Shown piece after piece: positions 8,336 through 17,892 of a stretch of 64,000 nucleotides of DNA. A model generated the notes under the pieces. It had not been told where the DNA came from and made no database searches. It was given only the letters and a program-made list of their open reading frames with translations. A program made the translations under genes and the position numbers. The first letter of the stretch is position 1; every line of letters begins with the position of its first letter. Source of the DNA: Georgenia faecalis (GTDB lineage Bacteria; Actinomycetota; Actinomycetes; Actinomycetales; Actinomycetaceae); the NCBI RefSeq assembly GCF_003710105.1, contig NZ_CP033325.1:2170001-2234000 (forward strand), in the 5' to 3' direction.

Positions 8336-9226
8336 TCAGGCCTCGCCGTCCAGCGTTCCCACGGCGATCTCGGCCGTGAGGGTGTGGGTCTCCCCCGGGG
8401 CGAGCTCGACCGCGTCGGCCCAGACGTTGCCCACCTCGGTGCACACCATGTGACGCCACTCACGTGTCTCGAGGTCCGCCATCGCCTCGGCCTTCTCCGC
8501 TCCCGGGTTCCACACGATCCGCGAGTGCGACCGCTCGGTGCGGGTACGGATCCAGCGCCCGTGCCCGGGGTCCTCGACGACGACGTCCGCGTCCGTGCCC
8601 GGGTAGAGGCGGTCGACGAGGGCCCCGTCGAACGTCACCGGCTCGCTCTCGGTGCCCTCGGTGCCGGCCGCCTCGTCGGTGAAGCGGACGCCCTCGAGGC
8701 CGCGGACCCGGATCGAGGCGACGTCGCTCACGGCGAGGTAGGTGTGCAGGGCCTCGTCGTAGCGCGCCGGCACCGGCCCGGTGTTGCGCACCTCCAGGGC
8801 GAGGGTGAGGGACTGCCCGACCGTCACCCGGTAGGTGGCCTCGAAGGCGTGCGGCCAGGCCGCGCGGGTCCGCTCGTCGTCCGTCAGGCGCAGCACGACG
8901 GTGACGGCGTCGCCCTCCTCGACGGCCTCGACGAGCTCCCACGGCCGCACCCGGGCGAAGCCGTGCGCGGGGCTGCGGTCACGGGACTCCCCGGGCCCGA
9001 ACCACGGGAAGCACAAGGGGATGCCGCCCCGGATCGCCCGCCCCTCCTGGAAGGCGCTGGCGGTGCTGGTGAAGAGGACCGGCGCCTGGGACTGGGGGGC
9101 CCACGCCGTCACGTGCGCGCCCTGGAGGTAGATCTCGGCGGTGGCCGACGGCGCGTCGACGACGAGCCGGTCGAGGTCGCCGGGGACGAGCCGGACGCGG
9201 TCGGGGAGGTCGGGTGTCGATACCAT
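8336..9226 (-). CDS. D-hexose-6-phosphate mutarotase (YeaD family)
   Basis: A 296-residue aldose-1-epimerase-fold enzyme that interconverts the alpha and beta anomers of glucose-6-phosphate and related sugars in the cytoplasm. Diagnostic segments are EIYLQGAHVTAWAP, RGGIPLCFPWFGP, the HGFAR motif with the catalytic His (residue about 88), DEALHTYLAVSD, and IVWNPGAEKA with the likely catalytic Glu near the end. Length fits the family (about 270-300). ATG 9226 is the natural start. It is transcribed toward the tRNA gene and divergently from the AI-2E transporter gene, with a 172-base gap holding both promoters. Confidence 0.9.
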   Translation of the reverse strand: MVSTPDLPDRVRLVPGDLDRLVVDAPSATAEIYLQGAHVTAWAPQSQAPVLFTSTASAFQEGRAIRGGIPLCFPWFGPGESRDRSPAHGFARVRPWELVEAVEEGDAVTVVLRLTDDERTRAAWPHAFEATYRVTVGQSLTLALEVRNTGPVPARYDEALHTYLAVSDVASIRVRGLEGVRFTDEAAGTEGTESEPVTFDGALVDRLYPGTDADVVVEDPGHGRWIRTRTERSHSRIVWNPGAEKAEAMADLETREWRHMVCTEVGNVWADAVELAPGETHTLTAEIAVGTLDGEA

Positions 9227-9398
9227 GGAGCGACGCTAGCGCGCACCGCCCCCCGCCGCCGTCGTCCCTGACGTGCCCCGCGGCCGACCACCCGCCCCGC
9301 GGCTCCCCCGCGCCGCGACGGGTGTCACCGAAGCCGCCGCCCGGGAGGTGGTGCACACTGTCCACGATCAACCGGGTCGATGGAGGAAAGGGCGGCAC

Positions 9399-10670
9399 GT
9401 GAGGCTCTTCGGCAGGGTGCGCAGGCGCGAATCACCGCCCACGGGGACGCCCGAGCCGGGCCCCGGCCCGTCCACGCCGCCGGCCCCCCGGTCGGCGAGC
9501 CACCCGCGCCCCTCCTACGCGGGGCGCCTCACCGTGCGCCGCATGCCCGAGCGGGCGGTGCGGGCCTCCCACGACAACGACGGCGTCCCGCGCTGGATCC
9601 GGCGGTACGGGACGGCGGCATGGCTGTTCATCGGGATCGTCATCGTCGTCGCCATGGTGGTCTTCGCGACGTCGCGCATCCAGGTGGTCTTCATCTCCGT
9701 GTTCCTCGCGGCCGTGGTGACCTCCGTGCTCTACCCGATCGTCAGCCTGCTGGCGCGGCACATGCCCAGAGCCCTGGCGATGATCGTCACGCTCCTCGCC
9801 ACGTTCGGGGCCGTCGCGGGGATCCTCACCTACGTCATCACCTCGGTGGCCGGTCAGTGGGCCGACCTGGCCGACCAGTTCGGCAACGGCATCGACACGA
9901 TCCTCGACTTCGTGGAGAACGGCCCGCTGCCCATCCACTTCACCCAGGCGGAGATCCTCGACTGGATCGACGACCTGGTCGCCCAGGGCCAGGAGTACGT
10001 CACGGCCAACGCGGGCGACCTCGTCGGCCAGGTGCTGAGCAACGCCGGCACCGTCGCCCTCGTCTTCACGATCCTCGCCCTGTCGCTGTTCGTCACCGTC
10101 TTCTTCCTCCTGCGCGGGGAGGACATGTGGCGCTGGTTCCTCAACCAGCTCCCCGCGCGCTCGCGGGAGAAGGTCGACGTCGCGGCCGGGGCCGGCTGGT
10201 ACACGTTCTCCGGGTACGCGCGGGGCACGATGATCGTCGCCCTCGCCGACGCCGTCCTCGCCTTCATCCTCCTCAGCGTCCTGCGCGTGCCGCTCTCGGC
10301 TCCGCTGTCCGTCCTCGTCTTCATCGGCGCGTTCATCCCCCTCATCGGCGCCCCGCTCGCCATGATCATCGCCGCCGTCGTCGCGCTGGCCGCGAACGGG
10401 ATCCTCACGGCGGTCATCGTCACGATCGGCATCGCCGCCATCGGGCAGATCGAGGGGCACCTCCTCCAGCCGCTCGTCATGGGGCGGCAGGTCTCGCTCC
10501 ACCCGGTCGTCGTCGCCCTCGGCGTCACCGCCGGCACGTTCCTCGCCGGGCTGCTCGGGGCGGTGGTCGCGATCCCGCTCCTCGCGGTCATCTGGGCGGT
10601 CTACTCCACGCTCCACGAGCCGGACCCGCCGATCACGGGGCGGCTGCCCCGGACCGCCGGGCGCGAGTAG
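9399..10670 (+). CDS. AI-2E family transporter
   Basis: A 423-residue integral membrane protein of the AI-2E/PerM-type permease family. After about 65 basic and proline-rich residues, a hydrophobic pair (TAAWLFIGIVIVVAMVVFAT and IQVVFISVFLAAVVTSVLYP) starts the membrane core. More helices and the late GFAxPLIGAP-type segment (IGAFIPLIGAPLAMIIA) and GQIEGHLLQPLVMGR follow; this last motif is a strong family signature. Members export small molecules or act in sodium/proton antiport; substrate unknown here. The GTG at 9399 is chosen because GGAGGAAAGG lies just upstream; the open frame continues further 5' but reads as non-coding. Confidence 0.85.
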   Translation: MRLFGRVRRRESPPTGTPEPGPGPSTPPAPRSASHPRPSYAGRLTVRRMPERAVRASHDNDGVPRWIRRYGTAAWLFIGIVIVVAMVVFATSRIQVVFISVFLAAVVTSVLYPIVSLLARHMPRALAMIVTLLATFGAVAGILTYVITSVAGQWADLADQFGNGIDTILDFVENGPLPIHFTQAEILDWIDDLVAQGQEYVTANAGDLVGQVLSNAGTVALVFTILALSLFVTVFFLLRGEDMWRWFLNQLPARSREKVDVAAGAGWYTFSGYARGTMIVALADAVLAFILLSVLRVPLSAPLSVLVFIGAFIPLIGAPLAMIIAAVVALAANGILTAVIVTIGIAAIGQIEGHLLQPLVMGRQVSLHPVVVALGVTAGTFLAGLLGAVVAIPLLAVIWAVYSTLHEPDPPITGRLPRTAGRE

Positions 10671-10690
10671 CGGCCGCGGCCCGGCGCCCC

Positions 10691-13600
10691 TCACTGGAAG
10701 TCGCGCGAACGCGTGGCCACCCGGAGCGAGAGGTGCTCGAGCCGGTCGGCGACGAGGTTGACGACGCCGTCGGCGCGCTCGAGGTGGCCGCGGACAACGA
10801 GCGCGGCGGCCGTGCGGCCCTCGCGCCGGTACCGGCTCCACAGCCCCGGGCTGCACACGACGTTGAGCAGGCCCGTCTCGTCCTCGAGGGAGAGGAAGGT
10901 GACCCCGCCCGCCGTCCCCGGCCGCTGCCGGTGGGTGACGACGCCGGCCACCTCCACGCGCACGCCGGGCTCGCAGCGACCGAGGTCGCCGATCCGGACC
11001 ACCCCCGCGGCGGCGAGCTCGGGGCGCAGGAACTGGGTGGGGAAGCTGTCCGGGGAGACCCCGGTGGCCCACACGTCCGCCACCGCGGTCTCGACGTCCT
11101 CCATCCCCGGGAGCATGGGGGCGACGTAGCCGACGGCGGTGCCGGGCAGCACGCCGTGCTCGCCGGCGAGCGCGCCGGCGGCCCACAGCGCGGATCGCCG
11201 GTCGAGCCCGAAGCAGTCCAGCGCGCCCGCCGTCGCCAGCGCCTCCAGCTGGGCGGCGGTGAGCCGGACCCGCCGGGCGAGGTCGGCGAGGTCGGCGTAG
11301 GGGCCGCCGCGCTCGCGCTCGGCGACGATCCGCTCGGCCGTCGCCTCCCCCAGCCCGCGGACCGGGGCCAGCCCGAGCCGGACGGCGAGGTCGGCGCGGG
11401 GGTGGACGAGCCCGGCCGGGTCGGGCCCGGGCGCAGGCGTACCGGGCGCAGGTGTCCCGGGCGCAGGCGTCCCGGCAGCGCGCGCACCGTCGTCGGCCTC
11501 CACCCGGCCACCGCCGTCGTCCGCCCGCTCGACGCCGGCCTGGACGCCGGAGACCTGGACGTCCGCGCGGAGCACCCGCGCCCCGTGCCGCCGGGCGTCC
11601 GCCACGAGCGACTGCGGGGAGTAGAAGCCCATGGGCTGGGCCGCGAGCAGCGCGGCGTAGAACGCCTCGGGGTGGTGCACCTTGAGCCACGCGCTGGCGT
11701 AGACGAGGTAGGCGAAGGAGAACGCGTGGGACTCGGGGAAGCCGAAGTCGGCGAACGCCTTGAGCTTGTCGTACACCTGCGAGGCGACGTCCTCGCGCAG
11801 CCCGTTCGCCGCCATGCCGGCCATGAGCCGCTCCCGCAAGGCCTCCATCCGCTCGGTGGAGCGCTTGGAGCCCATCGCCTTGCGGAGCTGGTCGGCCTCG
11901 GCGGCCGAGAAGCCCGCGACGTCGATGGCGATCTGCATGAGCTGCTCCTGGAACAGCGGCACCCCGAGCGTCTTGGACAGAGCGGGCTCGAGGAGCGGGT
12001 GGAGGTAGGTCACCGGCTCGCGCCCCCGCCGCCGGTTGATGTAGGGGTTGACGGAGTCGCCCTGGATGGGCCCGGGCCGGATGAGGGCCACCTCGACGAC
12101 GATGTCGTAGAAGCACCTCGGCCGCAGGCGGGGCAGGGTGGCCATCTGGGCGCGGGACTCCACCTGGAAGACGCCGACCGTGTCCGCCGCGCACAGCAGG
12201 TCGTAGACCGCGGGGTCCTCCTGGGGCAGGGAGTGCAGGCCCAGCGCGTCGGGGCCGGTGCGCCCCTCGGCGGCGTTGACCTCGTCGAAGGCGATCCGGA
12301 GCGCGGTGAGCATCCCCAGGCCGAGCAGGTCGAACTTCACCAGGCCGGCGTCGGCGCAGTCGTCCTTGTCCCACTGCAGGACGGTCCGCCCGGGCATGGT
12401 CGCCCACTCCACCGGGCAGACCTCGATGACGGGCCGGTCGCACAGGACCATGCCGCCGGAGTGGATGCCCAGGTGGCGGGGCAGGCGCAGGAGGTCCTCG
12501 GCGACGTCGACGACGGCGTCGGGGATGCCGCTGACGTCGTCGGCCGGCGCCGGGGCCCGGCCGTCGCGGGTGCGCTGGGCGGCCCCGGTGTCGCCGTCGT
12601 CGGGGCTGCGCAGGCTGCGCCAGCGCTCGATGCTGCGGCTCCACGCGTCCTGCTGGCCGACGTCGTACCCCAGCGCCCGGGCGGCGTCCCGCACCGCGGA
12701 GCGGGGCCGGTAGGAGATGACGTTGGCGACCTGGGCGGCGTGGGTGCGCCCGTAGCGGTCGTAGACGAACTGGATGACCTCCTCGCGCCGCCCGGACTCG
12801 ATGTCGAGGTCGATGTCCGGCGGGCCGGAGCGCCCGGGCGAGAGGAACCGCTCGAAGAGCAGCCGGTGCTGGACGGCGTCGACGGCGGTGATCCCCAGGG
12901 CGAAGCACACCGCCGAGTTCGCCGCCGAGCCGCGGCCCTGGCACAGGATGTGCTGGGCGCGGCAGAACTCGACGATCTCGTGGACGATGAGGAAGTAGCC
13001 GGGGAACCCCAGGGCGGTGATGATCTCGAGCTCGTGCTCGATCATCGCGTAGGCGCCGCTCACCCGCTCCGCACCGGGCGGGCCGTACCGCTCGCGCGCG
13101 CCGCGGTAGGTGAGCTCGCGCAGCCACGTCGCCTCGGTGTGCCCGGCCGGCACCGGGTGCGGGGGCAGGTTCGGGGCGACGAGCTGGAGGTCGAACGCGC
13201 ACTCGTCGGCGAGGGCGGCGGCCGTGGGCACCGCCTGGGGGTGGCGGGCGTGGAGGCGGGCCATCTCCCCGGGCGAGCGCAGGTACGCGGCCCCGGCGGG
13301 GAGCCAGCCGTCGATCTCGTCCAGCGTGGCGCGCGCCCGCACCGCGGCGAGGACCCCCGCGAGCGCCTGGTCCCCCGGTCGGGCGCAGTGCACCGCGCCG
13401 GTCGCCACGAGCGGCAGGCCGGCGTCGTGGGCGAGGTCGGCGAGGGCGTCGTTGCGCGGGCCGTCCAGGGGTGAGGCGGTGTCGGTGATCTCGACCGCGA
13501 CGTTGCCGGCGCCGAAGAGCGCGGCGAGCCGGTCGAGCTCGCGCCGGGCCGCCGTCGGACCCTCGTCCTCCAGCGCCCGGCGCACGGCCCCCTTGCGGCA

Positions 13601-14014
13601 GCCGGTGAGGACGAGCCACTGCCCGTCCGCCGCCTGGGCGAGCTCCTCGAGGCGGTAGTCGCCCCGCCCCTTGGCGCCCGCGGCGAGGTGCGCCTCGGCG
13701 ATGGCCCGGGACAGCCGGGCGTACCCCCCCGGGCCGCGGGCGAGCGCGAGCAGGTGGGTGCCCGGCGGGTCCATCTGGCCGGTCGGGCGCTCCGGGGAGT
13801 CGAGGCTGAGCTCGGCGCCGATGACCGTGGGCAGGCCGAGGGTCCGCGCCGCCTCGGAGAAGCGCACGACGCCGTACAGGCCCTCGTGGTCGGTGAGCGC
13901 CAGGGCGCTCAGGCCCAGGCGGGCCGCCTCCAGGGCGAGCTCCTCAGGCTGGTTGGCGCCGTCGAGGAAGCTGAAGGCCGAGTGCGCGTGCAGCTCGGCG
14001 TAGCGCGGGGCCAT
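10691..14014 (-). CDS. dnaE2: Error-prone DNA polymerase DnaE2 (ImuC)
   Basis: A 1107-residue C-family polymerase alpha subunit of the DnaE2/ImuC type, which does mutagenic translesion synthesis with ImuA' and ImuB during the SOS response. It starts with a PHP domain (ELHAHSAFSFLDGANQPEEL). The polymerase acid motif PDIDLDIESGRREEVIQFVYDRYGR and the FQEQLMQIAIDVAGFSAAEADQLRKAMGSKR segment follow, then an OB-fold. ATG 14014 is fixed by AGGAGG four bases upstream, and a LexA box lies immediately beyond it. A linker before the C-terminal HhH region (about nt 11420-11480) holds a short tandem PGTPA repeat. It lies apart from imuA'-imuB, with an LtaS-like gene between them on the other strand. Confidence 0.95.
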   Translation of the reverse strand: MAPRYAELHAHSAFSFLDGANQPEELALEAARLGLSALALTDHEGLYGVVRFSEAARTLGLPTVIGAELSLDSPERPTGQMDPPGTHLLALARGPGGYARLSRAIAEAHLAAGAKGRGDYRLEELAQAADGQWLVLTGCRKGAVRRALEDEGPTAARRELDRLAALFGAGNVAVEITDTASPLDGPRNDALADLAHDAGLPLVATGAVHCARPGDQALAGVLAAVRARATLDEIDGWLPAGAAYLRSPGEMARLHARHPQAVPTAAALADECAFDLQLVAPNLPPHPVPAGHTEATWLRELTYRGARERYGPPGAERVSGAYAMIEHELEIITALGFPGYFLIVHEIVEFCRAQHILCQGRGSAANSAVCFALGITAVDAVQHRLLFERFLSPGRSGPPDIDLDIESGRREEVIQFVYDRYGRTHAAQVANVISYRPRSAVRDAARALGYDVGQQDAWSRSIERWRSLRSPDDGDTGAAQRTRDGRAPAPADDVSGIPDAVVDVAEDLLRLPRHLGIHSGGMVLCDRPVIEVCPVEWATMPGRTVLQWDKDDCADAGLVKFDLLGLGMLTALRIAFDEVNAAEGRTGPDALGLHSLPQEDPAVYDLLCAADTVGVFQVESRAQMATLPRLRPRCFYDIVVEVALIRPGPIQGDSVNPYINRRRGREPVTYLHPLLEPALSKTLGVPLFQEQLMQIAIDVAGFSAAEADQLRKAMGSKRSTERMEALRERLMAGMAANGLREDVASQVYDKLKAFADFGFPESHAFSFAYLVYASAWLKVHHPEAFYAALLAAQPMGFYSPQSLVADARRHGARVLRADVQVSGVQAGVERADDGGGRVEADDGARAAGTPAPGTPAPGTPAPGPDPAGLVHPRADLAVRLGLAPVRGLGEATAERIVAERERGGPYADLADLARRVRLTAAQLEALATAGALDCFGLDRRSALWAAGALAGEHGVLPGTAVGYVAPMLPGMEDVETAVADVWATGVSPDSFPTQFLRPELAAAGVVRIGDLGRCEPGVRVEVAGVVTHRQRPGTAGGVTFLSLEDETGLLNVVCSPGLWSRYRREGRTAAALVVRGHLERADGVVNLVADRLEHLSLRVATRSRDFQ

Positions 14015-14024
14015 GACACCTCCT

Positions 14025-14040
14025 TCAAACGTATGTTCGA
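14025..14040. promoter_or_regulatory. LexA (SOS) box upstream of dnaE2
   Basis: TCAAACGTATGTTCGA, one mismatch from the actinobacterial/Bacillus-type LexA consensus TCGAAC-N4-GTTCGA. It lies 10 bases before the dnaE2 ATG, right behind the ribosome site, so LexA bound here would block transcription or its start. Confidence 0.85.
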
Positions 14041-14215
14041 AGGATACGCGCGAGAGGCGGCGGCGAGGGGCGGGGCCTGGCCGAGGACCGGGCCGGCCCG
14101 CCGAAACTCCCTCGACCGGACCCTCGCGCTCTGCCAGGATGATCAGATAGGATTCCCCGCCGCTACGGTCACGGCCGCCCGCAGCAGCCTCTCCGACCCG
14201 AACGGCACACACACC

Positions 14216-16204
14216 ATGCACGAGACAGCAACGGGAACGACGGTCACCGCGACCAGCGACGACGGCGCCGATGTCAGCGCCGACGCCGCCGCGATCGACG
14301 CCCCGGACGGCGCCGGGCCCCGGCCTCCCCGCCGGTCGTCCCGGGCGCTGCGGCACGTGCTGCGTCACGTCGTCCTCCCCCTCGCCGTCACCGTGGTCCT
14401 CGCGATCGCCGTCGCGCGCGGGCTGGAGATGGTCCACGTCCGGACCGAGGCCTACATGGAGCCCGAGGAGCGCTGGGCGACGCTGCCCTCCCAGCTGTTC
14501 GTCCTCGGGACCCTCGTCGTGTGGCCCTTCGTGGCCCTGCTGCTCGCGGTCACCGGGTCGATGTGGGCCACCGCCCTCCTCGGTCTCGCGGCCGCCGCCG
14601 TCATCGCCGTCGGCGACCACCAGAAGATGGCCCAGCGCGGCGAGCCGCTGTACCCGTCGGACCTGGAGTACCTCGCCCACCCGGGCCTGCTCCTCGAGAC
14701 CGCGGGCGTCCGCCCCGTGGTCGCCGCCGGCGCGGTGCTGGCCGTCCTGGCCGTCGTGGCCGCCATCGCGGTGCTGTCCTGGCGCGCGCGCCGCGGCCGC
14801 ACGCGGGTCGAGCGCGCGTTCCGGTGGGGGTCGCGGGCCGCGTTCGCCGTGGCGGGCGTGGCGGGGCTCGTCGTCGTCATGGGCTTCCACGAGGAGGGGA
14901 ACCCGCTCCGGGAGGCCTACGACGACATCCCGGTCACCTGGGCCCAGTGGAACCAGGTGCAGAACTACGCCCAGAACGGGTTCGTCGCCGGCGCGCTGTA
15001 CAACATGCGCGGCGAGGCGATGGAGCGCCCCGAGGGGTACAGCGCGGAGCGGATGGCCGAGCTGGCCGCCACCTACGAGCAGGCCGCGCTCGAGGTCAAC
15101 GCGACCCGGCAGGCCGGTGCGCTCGACGACGTCAACGTCGTCGTCATCCTCGGGGAGACCTTCACCGACCCCACCCGGCTCTCGGGCGTCGAGGTCGACG
15201 AGGACCCCATCCCCTTCACCCGCGACCTCATGGGCACCACCCCGTCGGGCACGATGCTCAGCTCCGGGTTCGGCGGTGGCACCGCCAACGTCGAGTTCGA
15301 GGTCCTCACGGGCATGAGCATCGCGAACTTCGAGCCGCAGATGCACGCCCCCTACCCCATGCTCGTCCCCCACCACGACGACTTCCCGTCGGTGACGGAC
15401 CGGCTGGGACCCGACCACACCACCCTCGCCGTCCACCCCTACGCGCCCAGCTTCTACCGGCGCGACGTCGTCTACCCCGTCCTGGGCTTCGAGCGGCAGA
15501 CCTTCTGGGACACCATCGGGCACCGCGACAAGGTGGGCAACGACACCCACATCTCCGACGAGGCCACCTACCGGGAGGTCCTCGACGAGCTCGAGGAGAC
15601 CGAGGACCCGCTGCTCGTCAACGTGGTGACGATGCAGAACCACAGCCCCTACGGGGGCAACTTCACCGACCCCATCGGCGCGACGGGCGACTTCGGTCCC
15701 GGCGAGGCGGAGGGGATCGGGCAGTACCTGCGCGGCCTGCGCCACAGCGACGACGCGATGGCGCAGCTCCTCGAGGAGCTCGAGGCGATGGACGAGCGCA
15801 CGATCGTGCTCTTCTACGGCGACCACCTGCCCGCGATGTGGCCCGGCTCGGTGCAGTCGGCCAACACCGAGCAGACCCTGCACGAGACCCCGTGGTTCGT
15901 GTGGGCGAACTTCGAGACCGCCCCCGTGGACACTCCCCCGGTGGTGGCCCCGTACCTCCTCATGAACCAGCTGCTGGCGGCGGCGGACGCGCCGCTGACG
16001 CCGTACGACGCGCTGCTCGAGGAGCTGTCCGGCGAGATCGCCGCGGACGAGGCGGGCATCATGCTCGACGCGCAGGGCCGCCCGACGAGCGAGGCCGACC
16101 TGTCGCCGCGCGGCCGCGAGCTCCTCGAGGACTACCGGCTCGTCCAGTACGACCTGTCCGTGGGCGAGCGCCACAGCCTCGAGGCGATGACCACCGTCCC
16201 CTGA
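14216..16204 (+). CDS. LtaS-like membrane phosphoglycerol transferase/sulfatase-family protein
   Basis: A 662-residue membrane protein of the alkaline-phosphatase superfamily. About four N-terminal hydrophobic segments (HVVLPLAVTVVLAIAVARG, LFVLGTLVVWPFVALLLAVTG, TALLGLAAAAVIAVG and others) precede an external catalytic domain. That domain has NVVVILGETFTDPTRLSG with the metal-binding Glu, SGFGGGTANVEFEVLTG with the probable nucleophilic Thr of GGGTxNxEFE, and LFYGDHLPAMWPG with the metal-binding Asp/His. These match the LTA synthase family that transfers phosphoglycerol to cell-wall polymers or lipids. Start ATG 14216. It is divergent from dnaE2 and convergent with imuB. Whether the product is lipoteichoic acid or another glycerol-phosphate polymer is not visible. 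Confidence 0.85.
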   Translation: MHETATGTTVTATSDDGADVSADAAAIDAPDGAGPRPPRRSSRALRHVLRHVVLPLAVTVVLAIAVARGLEMVHVRTEAYMEPEERWATLPSQLFVLGTLVVWPFVALLLAVTGSMWATALLGLAAAAVIAVGDHQKMAQRGEPLYPSDLEYLAHPGLLLETAGVRPVVAAGAVLAVLAVVAAIAVLSWRARRGRTRVERAFRWGSRAAFAVAGVAGLVVVMGFHEEGNPLREAYDDIPVTWAQWNQVQNYAQNGFVAGALYNMRGEAMERPEGYSAERMAELAATYEQAALEVNATRQAGALDDVNVVVILGETFTDPTRLSGVEVDEDPIPFTRDLMGTTPSGTMLSSGFGGGTANVEFEVLTGMSIANFEPQMHAPYPMLVPHHDDFPSVTDRLGPDHTTLAVHPYAPSFYRRDVVYPVLGFERQTFWDTIGHRDKVGNDTHISDEATYREVLDELEETEDPLLVNVVTMQNHSPYGGNFTDPIGATGDFGPGEAEGIGQYLRGLRHSDDAMAQLLEELEAMDERTIVLFYGDHLPAMWPGSVQSANTEQTLHETPWFVWANFETAPVDTPPVVAPYLLMNQLLAAADAPLTPYDALLEELSGEIAADEAGIMLDAQGRPTSEADLSPRGRELLEDYRLVQYDLSVGERHSLEAMTTVP

Positions 16205-16283
16205 GGTGCGCGGGGGCGCCGTGGCGGGCGGCGCGGGCGACGGCCCGCCCGGCCCCGGAGCCGGCGCCGGGCGGCGCACCGCC

Positions 16284-17888
16284 TCAGTCGTAGACCCCCT
16301 CGACCCACCAGGCGCCGTCGGCCAGGGCGAGCAGCAGCGCCGGCGAGCGCGCCACGCTCACCTGCAGCCACGCCCGACGGCGCCGCTCCTCCGGCCGGGC
16401 GGCCCACCACCGCTCCACCATGGGCCACGGCCCCGCCCACCCCAGCACCTCGAGGCGCTCGCCCCCGTCGACGACGTGGGCCGGGTCGCCGCTCATCGCG
16501 CCCCGTGCGTCGACCCCGACGGGGCGACCCTCGCCGTCGAGCACCTCGACCTGCCGCGGCTGCGCCGGGACCGTGGCGGGTGACGGGGCGGGCAGGTGGC
16601 CCGGCCATGGCGCGTCGACGCGCCGCAGCGGCGCCGGCTCGTCGCCCCACACCACGAGACGGGCGCGCGAGCGCGGGTCCCGCCCGCCCTGGAGGACGGG
16701 GACGAGCACGCCCTCGGGGCCGAGCAGGCCCTGGACGCGCAGGGCCGCACGCTCGGCCTGGACCTCTCCCCGGCCGCGCCGGCCCCACAGCCCGTCGCTC
16801 ACCGCCCCGGCGGGGCTGACCTCCTCGGCGGTGAGCTCCAGACGGGTGAGCGGGGCGCTGGGCGGACGGTCGCTGCGCCCGCTCAGCCACCCCTCGAGCT
16901 GCCAGCGGACCCGGTCGGTGAGCTCGGGCGCGGTCGGCGCCCCGTCCAGGCGCCACGTGCGCACGAGCTCGCCGCCGTCCTCGGTGCGCGCGGTGACGGT
17001 GAGCCGCCCGCACACCGCGCCCCGGCGGGCGAGCCGCTCGGCGAGCTCCTCCGCCAGCCCGCGGGCGACGAAGGCGGCGACGTCGGCCCGCTCGGCCGGC
17101 GGGTCGAGGTCCGCGCGCACGAGGACGTCCTGCTCCGGGCGGCGTGCCACCGGCGGGGTGAGGTCCGCGCCACGCGCGAGGCGGTGGGCAAGCACCCCGA
17201 GCGACCCGAAGCGGGCGGCGACGTCCCCGGTGGGCAGGCCCGCGAGCGCCCCGAGGGTGCGCAGCCCGAGCCGGCGCAGGAGGTCGACGAGGTCGGCGAG
17301 CTCCGCGCGCAGGCGGCGGGTGCCGGCCACGTAATCGAGGACCCGCACGTCGTGCGGGGCGAGGAAGGCCCGTGCGGCGGGCGTCCCGGGCGGGACGAGC
17401 ACCGAGGACCGGGCGGCGAGCACCGCCGTGAGCAGCCCGTCCCCGATGCCCACCTGGCACTCGGCGCCGCTGTCGCGGGCCACCACCCCGACGAGCGCCT
17501 CGGCGAGGGCCTCCTCGGAGCCCACGTGCCGGCTCGGCCCGCGCGCCGCCATGAGGAGGACTCCCGGCCGGGCGACCTCCACGCCGGCGACGACCTCCTC
17601 CACCGCCTGGACCACGGGCTCGAACGCGCGGACGTCCCGGGCGTCGTCGACCCCGAGGAGGACGAGCTCGGGACACGCACTCTGGGCCGTGCGCCGGCGC
17701 ATGCCGCGGCGCACCCCCTGGGCCCGGGCGGCGGCGGAGGCGACGACGACGCCCCGGCCGTCGTGGACCGCCACCGGCTCGTGGGCCCCGACCAGGCCCT
17801 CGGCGACGGCGGCGGCGACCGGCCAGTCCGGCACCCACAGCGCGACCCGGCGGACTACCCCGGGGAGCTCGAGCACGTCGGGGGGCAC
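16284..17888 (-). CDS. imuB: ImuB, inactive Y-family polymerase of the SOS mutasome
   Basis: A 534-residue DNA polymerase Y-family protein that acts as the adaptor linking DnaE2 to the sliding clamp and ImuA'. The start region RRVALWVPDWPVAAAVAEG is the ImuB form of the first polymerase motif and lacks the catalytic Asp pair; no SIDE-type motif is seen later, as expected for ImuB. Also visible are RRGMRRRTAQSACPELVLL, QVGIGDGLLTAVLAARS and a helix-hairpin-helix-like LGLRTLGALAGLPTGDVAARFG. The GTG at 17888 lies 4 bases after the imuA' stop, so the two are one transcript. GTG 17876 is an alternative start. The C-terminal part is variable and Arg-rich. Confidence 0.85.
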   Translation of the reverse strand: MPPDVLELPGVVRRVALWVPDWPVAAAVAEGLVGAHEPVAVHDGRGVVVASAAARAQGVRRGMRRRTAQSACPELVLLGVDDARDVRAFEPVVQAVEEVVAGVEVARPGVLLMAARGPSRHVGSEEALAEALVGVVARDSGAECQVGIGDGLLTAVLAARSSVLVPPGTPAARAFLAPHDVRVLDYVAGTRRLRAELADLVDLLRRLGLRTLGALAGLPTGDVAARFGSLGVLAHRLARGADLTPPVARRPEQDVLVRADLDPPAERADVAAFVARGLAEELAERLARRGAVCGRLTVTARTEDGGELVRTWRLDGAPTAPELTDRVRWQLEGWLSGRSDRPPSAPLTRLELTAEEVSPAGAVSDGLWGRRGRGEVQAERAALRVQGLLGPEGVLVPVLQGGRDPRSRARLVVWGDEPAPLRRVDAPWPGHLPAPSPATVPAQPRQVEVLDGEGRPVGVDARGAMSGDPAHVVDGGERLEVLGWAGPWPMVERWWAARPEERRRRAWLQVSVARSPALLLALADGAWWVEGVYD

Positions 17889-17892
17889 CGCG

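Noticed and set aside
9380-13474. Very long plus-strand open frame opposite dnaE2 (and similar ones at 26348-28576 and 28426-32160)
   Set aside because: Antisense shadows: high GC removes stop codons. The peptides are rich in Arg, Gly and Ala with no domain, while the other strand has clear enzymes.
14015-16279. Extension of the dnaE2 frame far upstream on the minus strand
   Set aside because: That part is antisense to the LtaS-like gene, has repetitive GC-driven composition, and the ATG at 14014 has a perfect ribosome site plus the PHP domain start.
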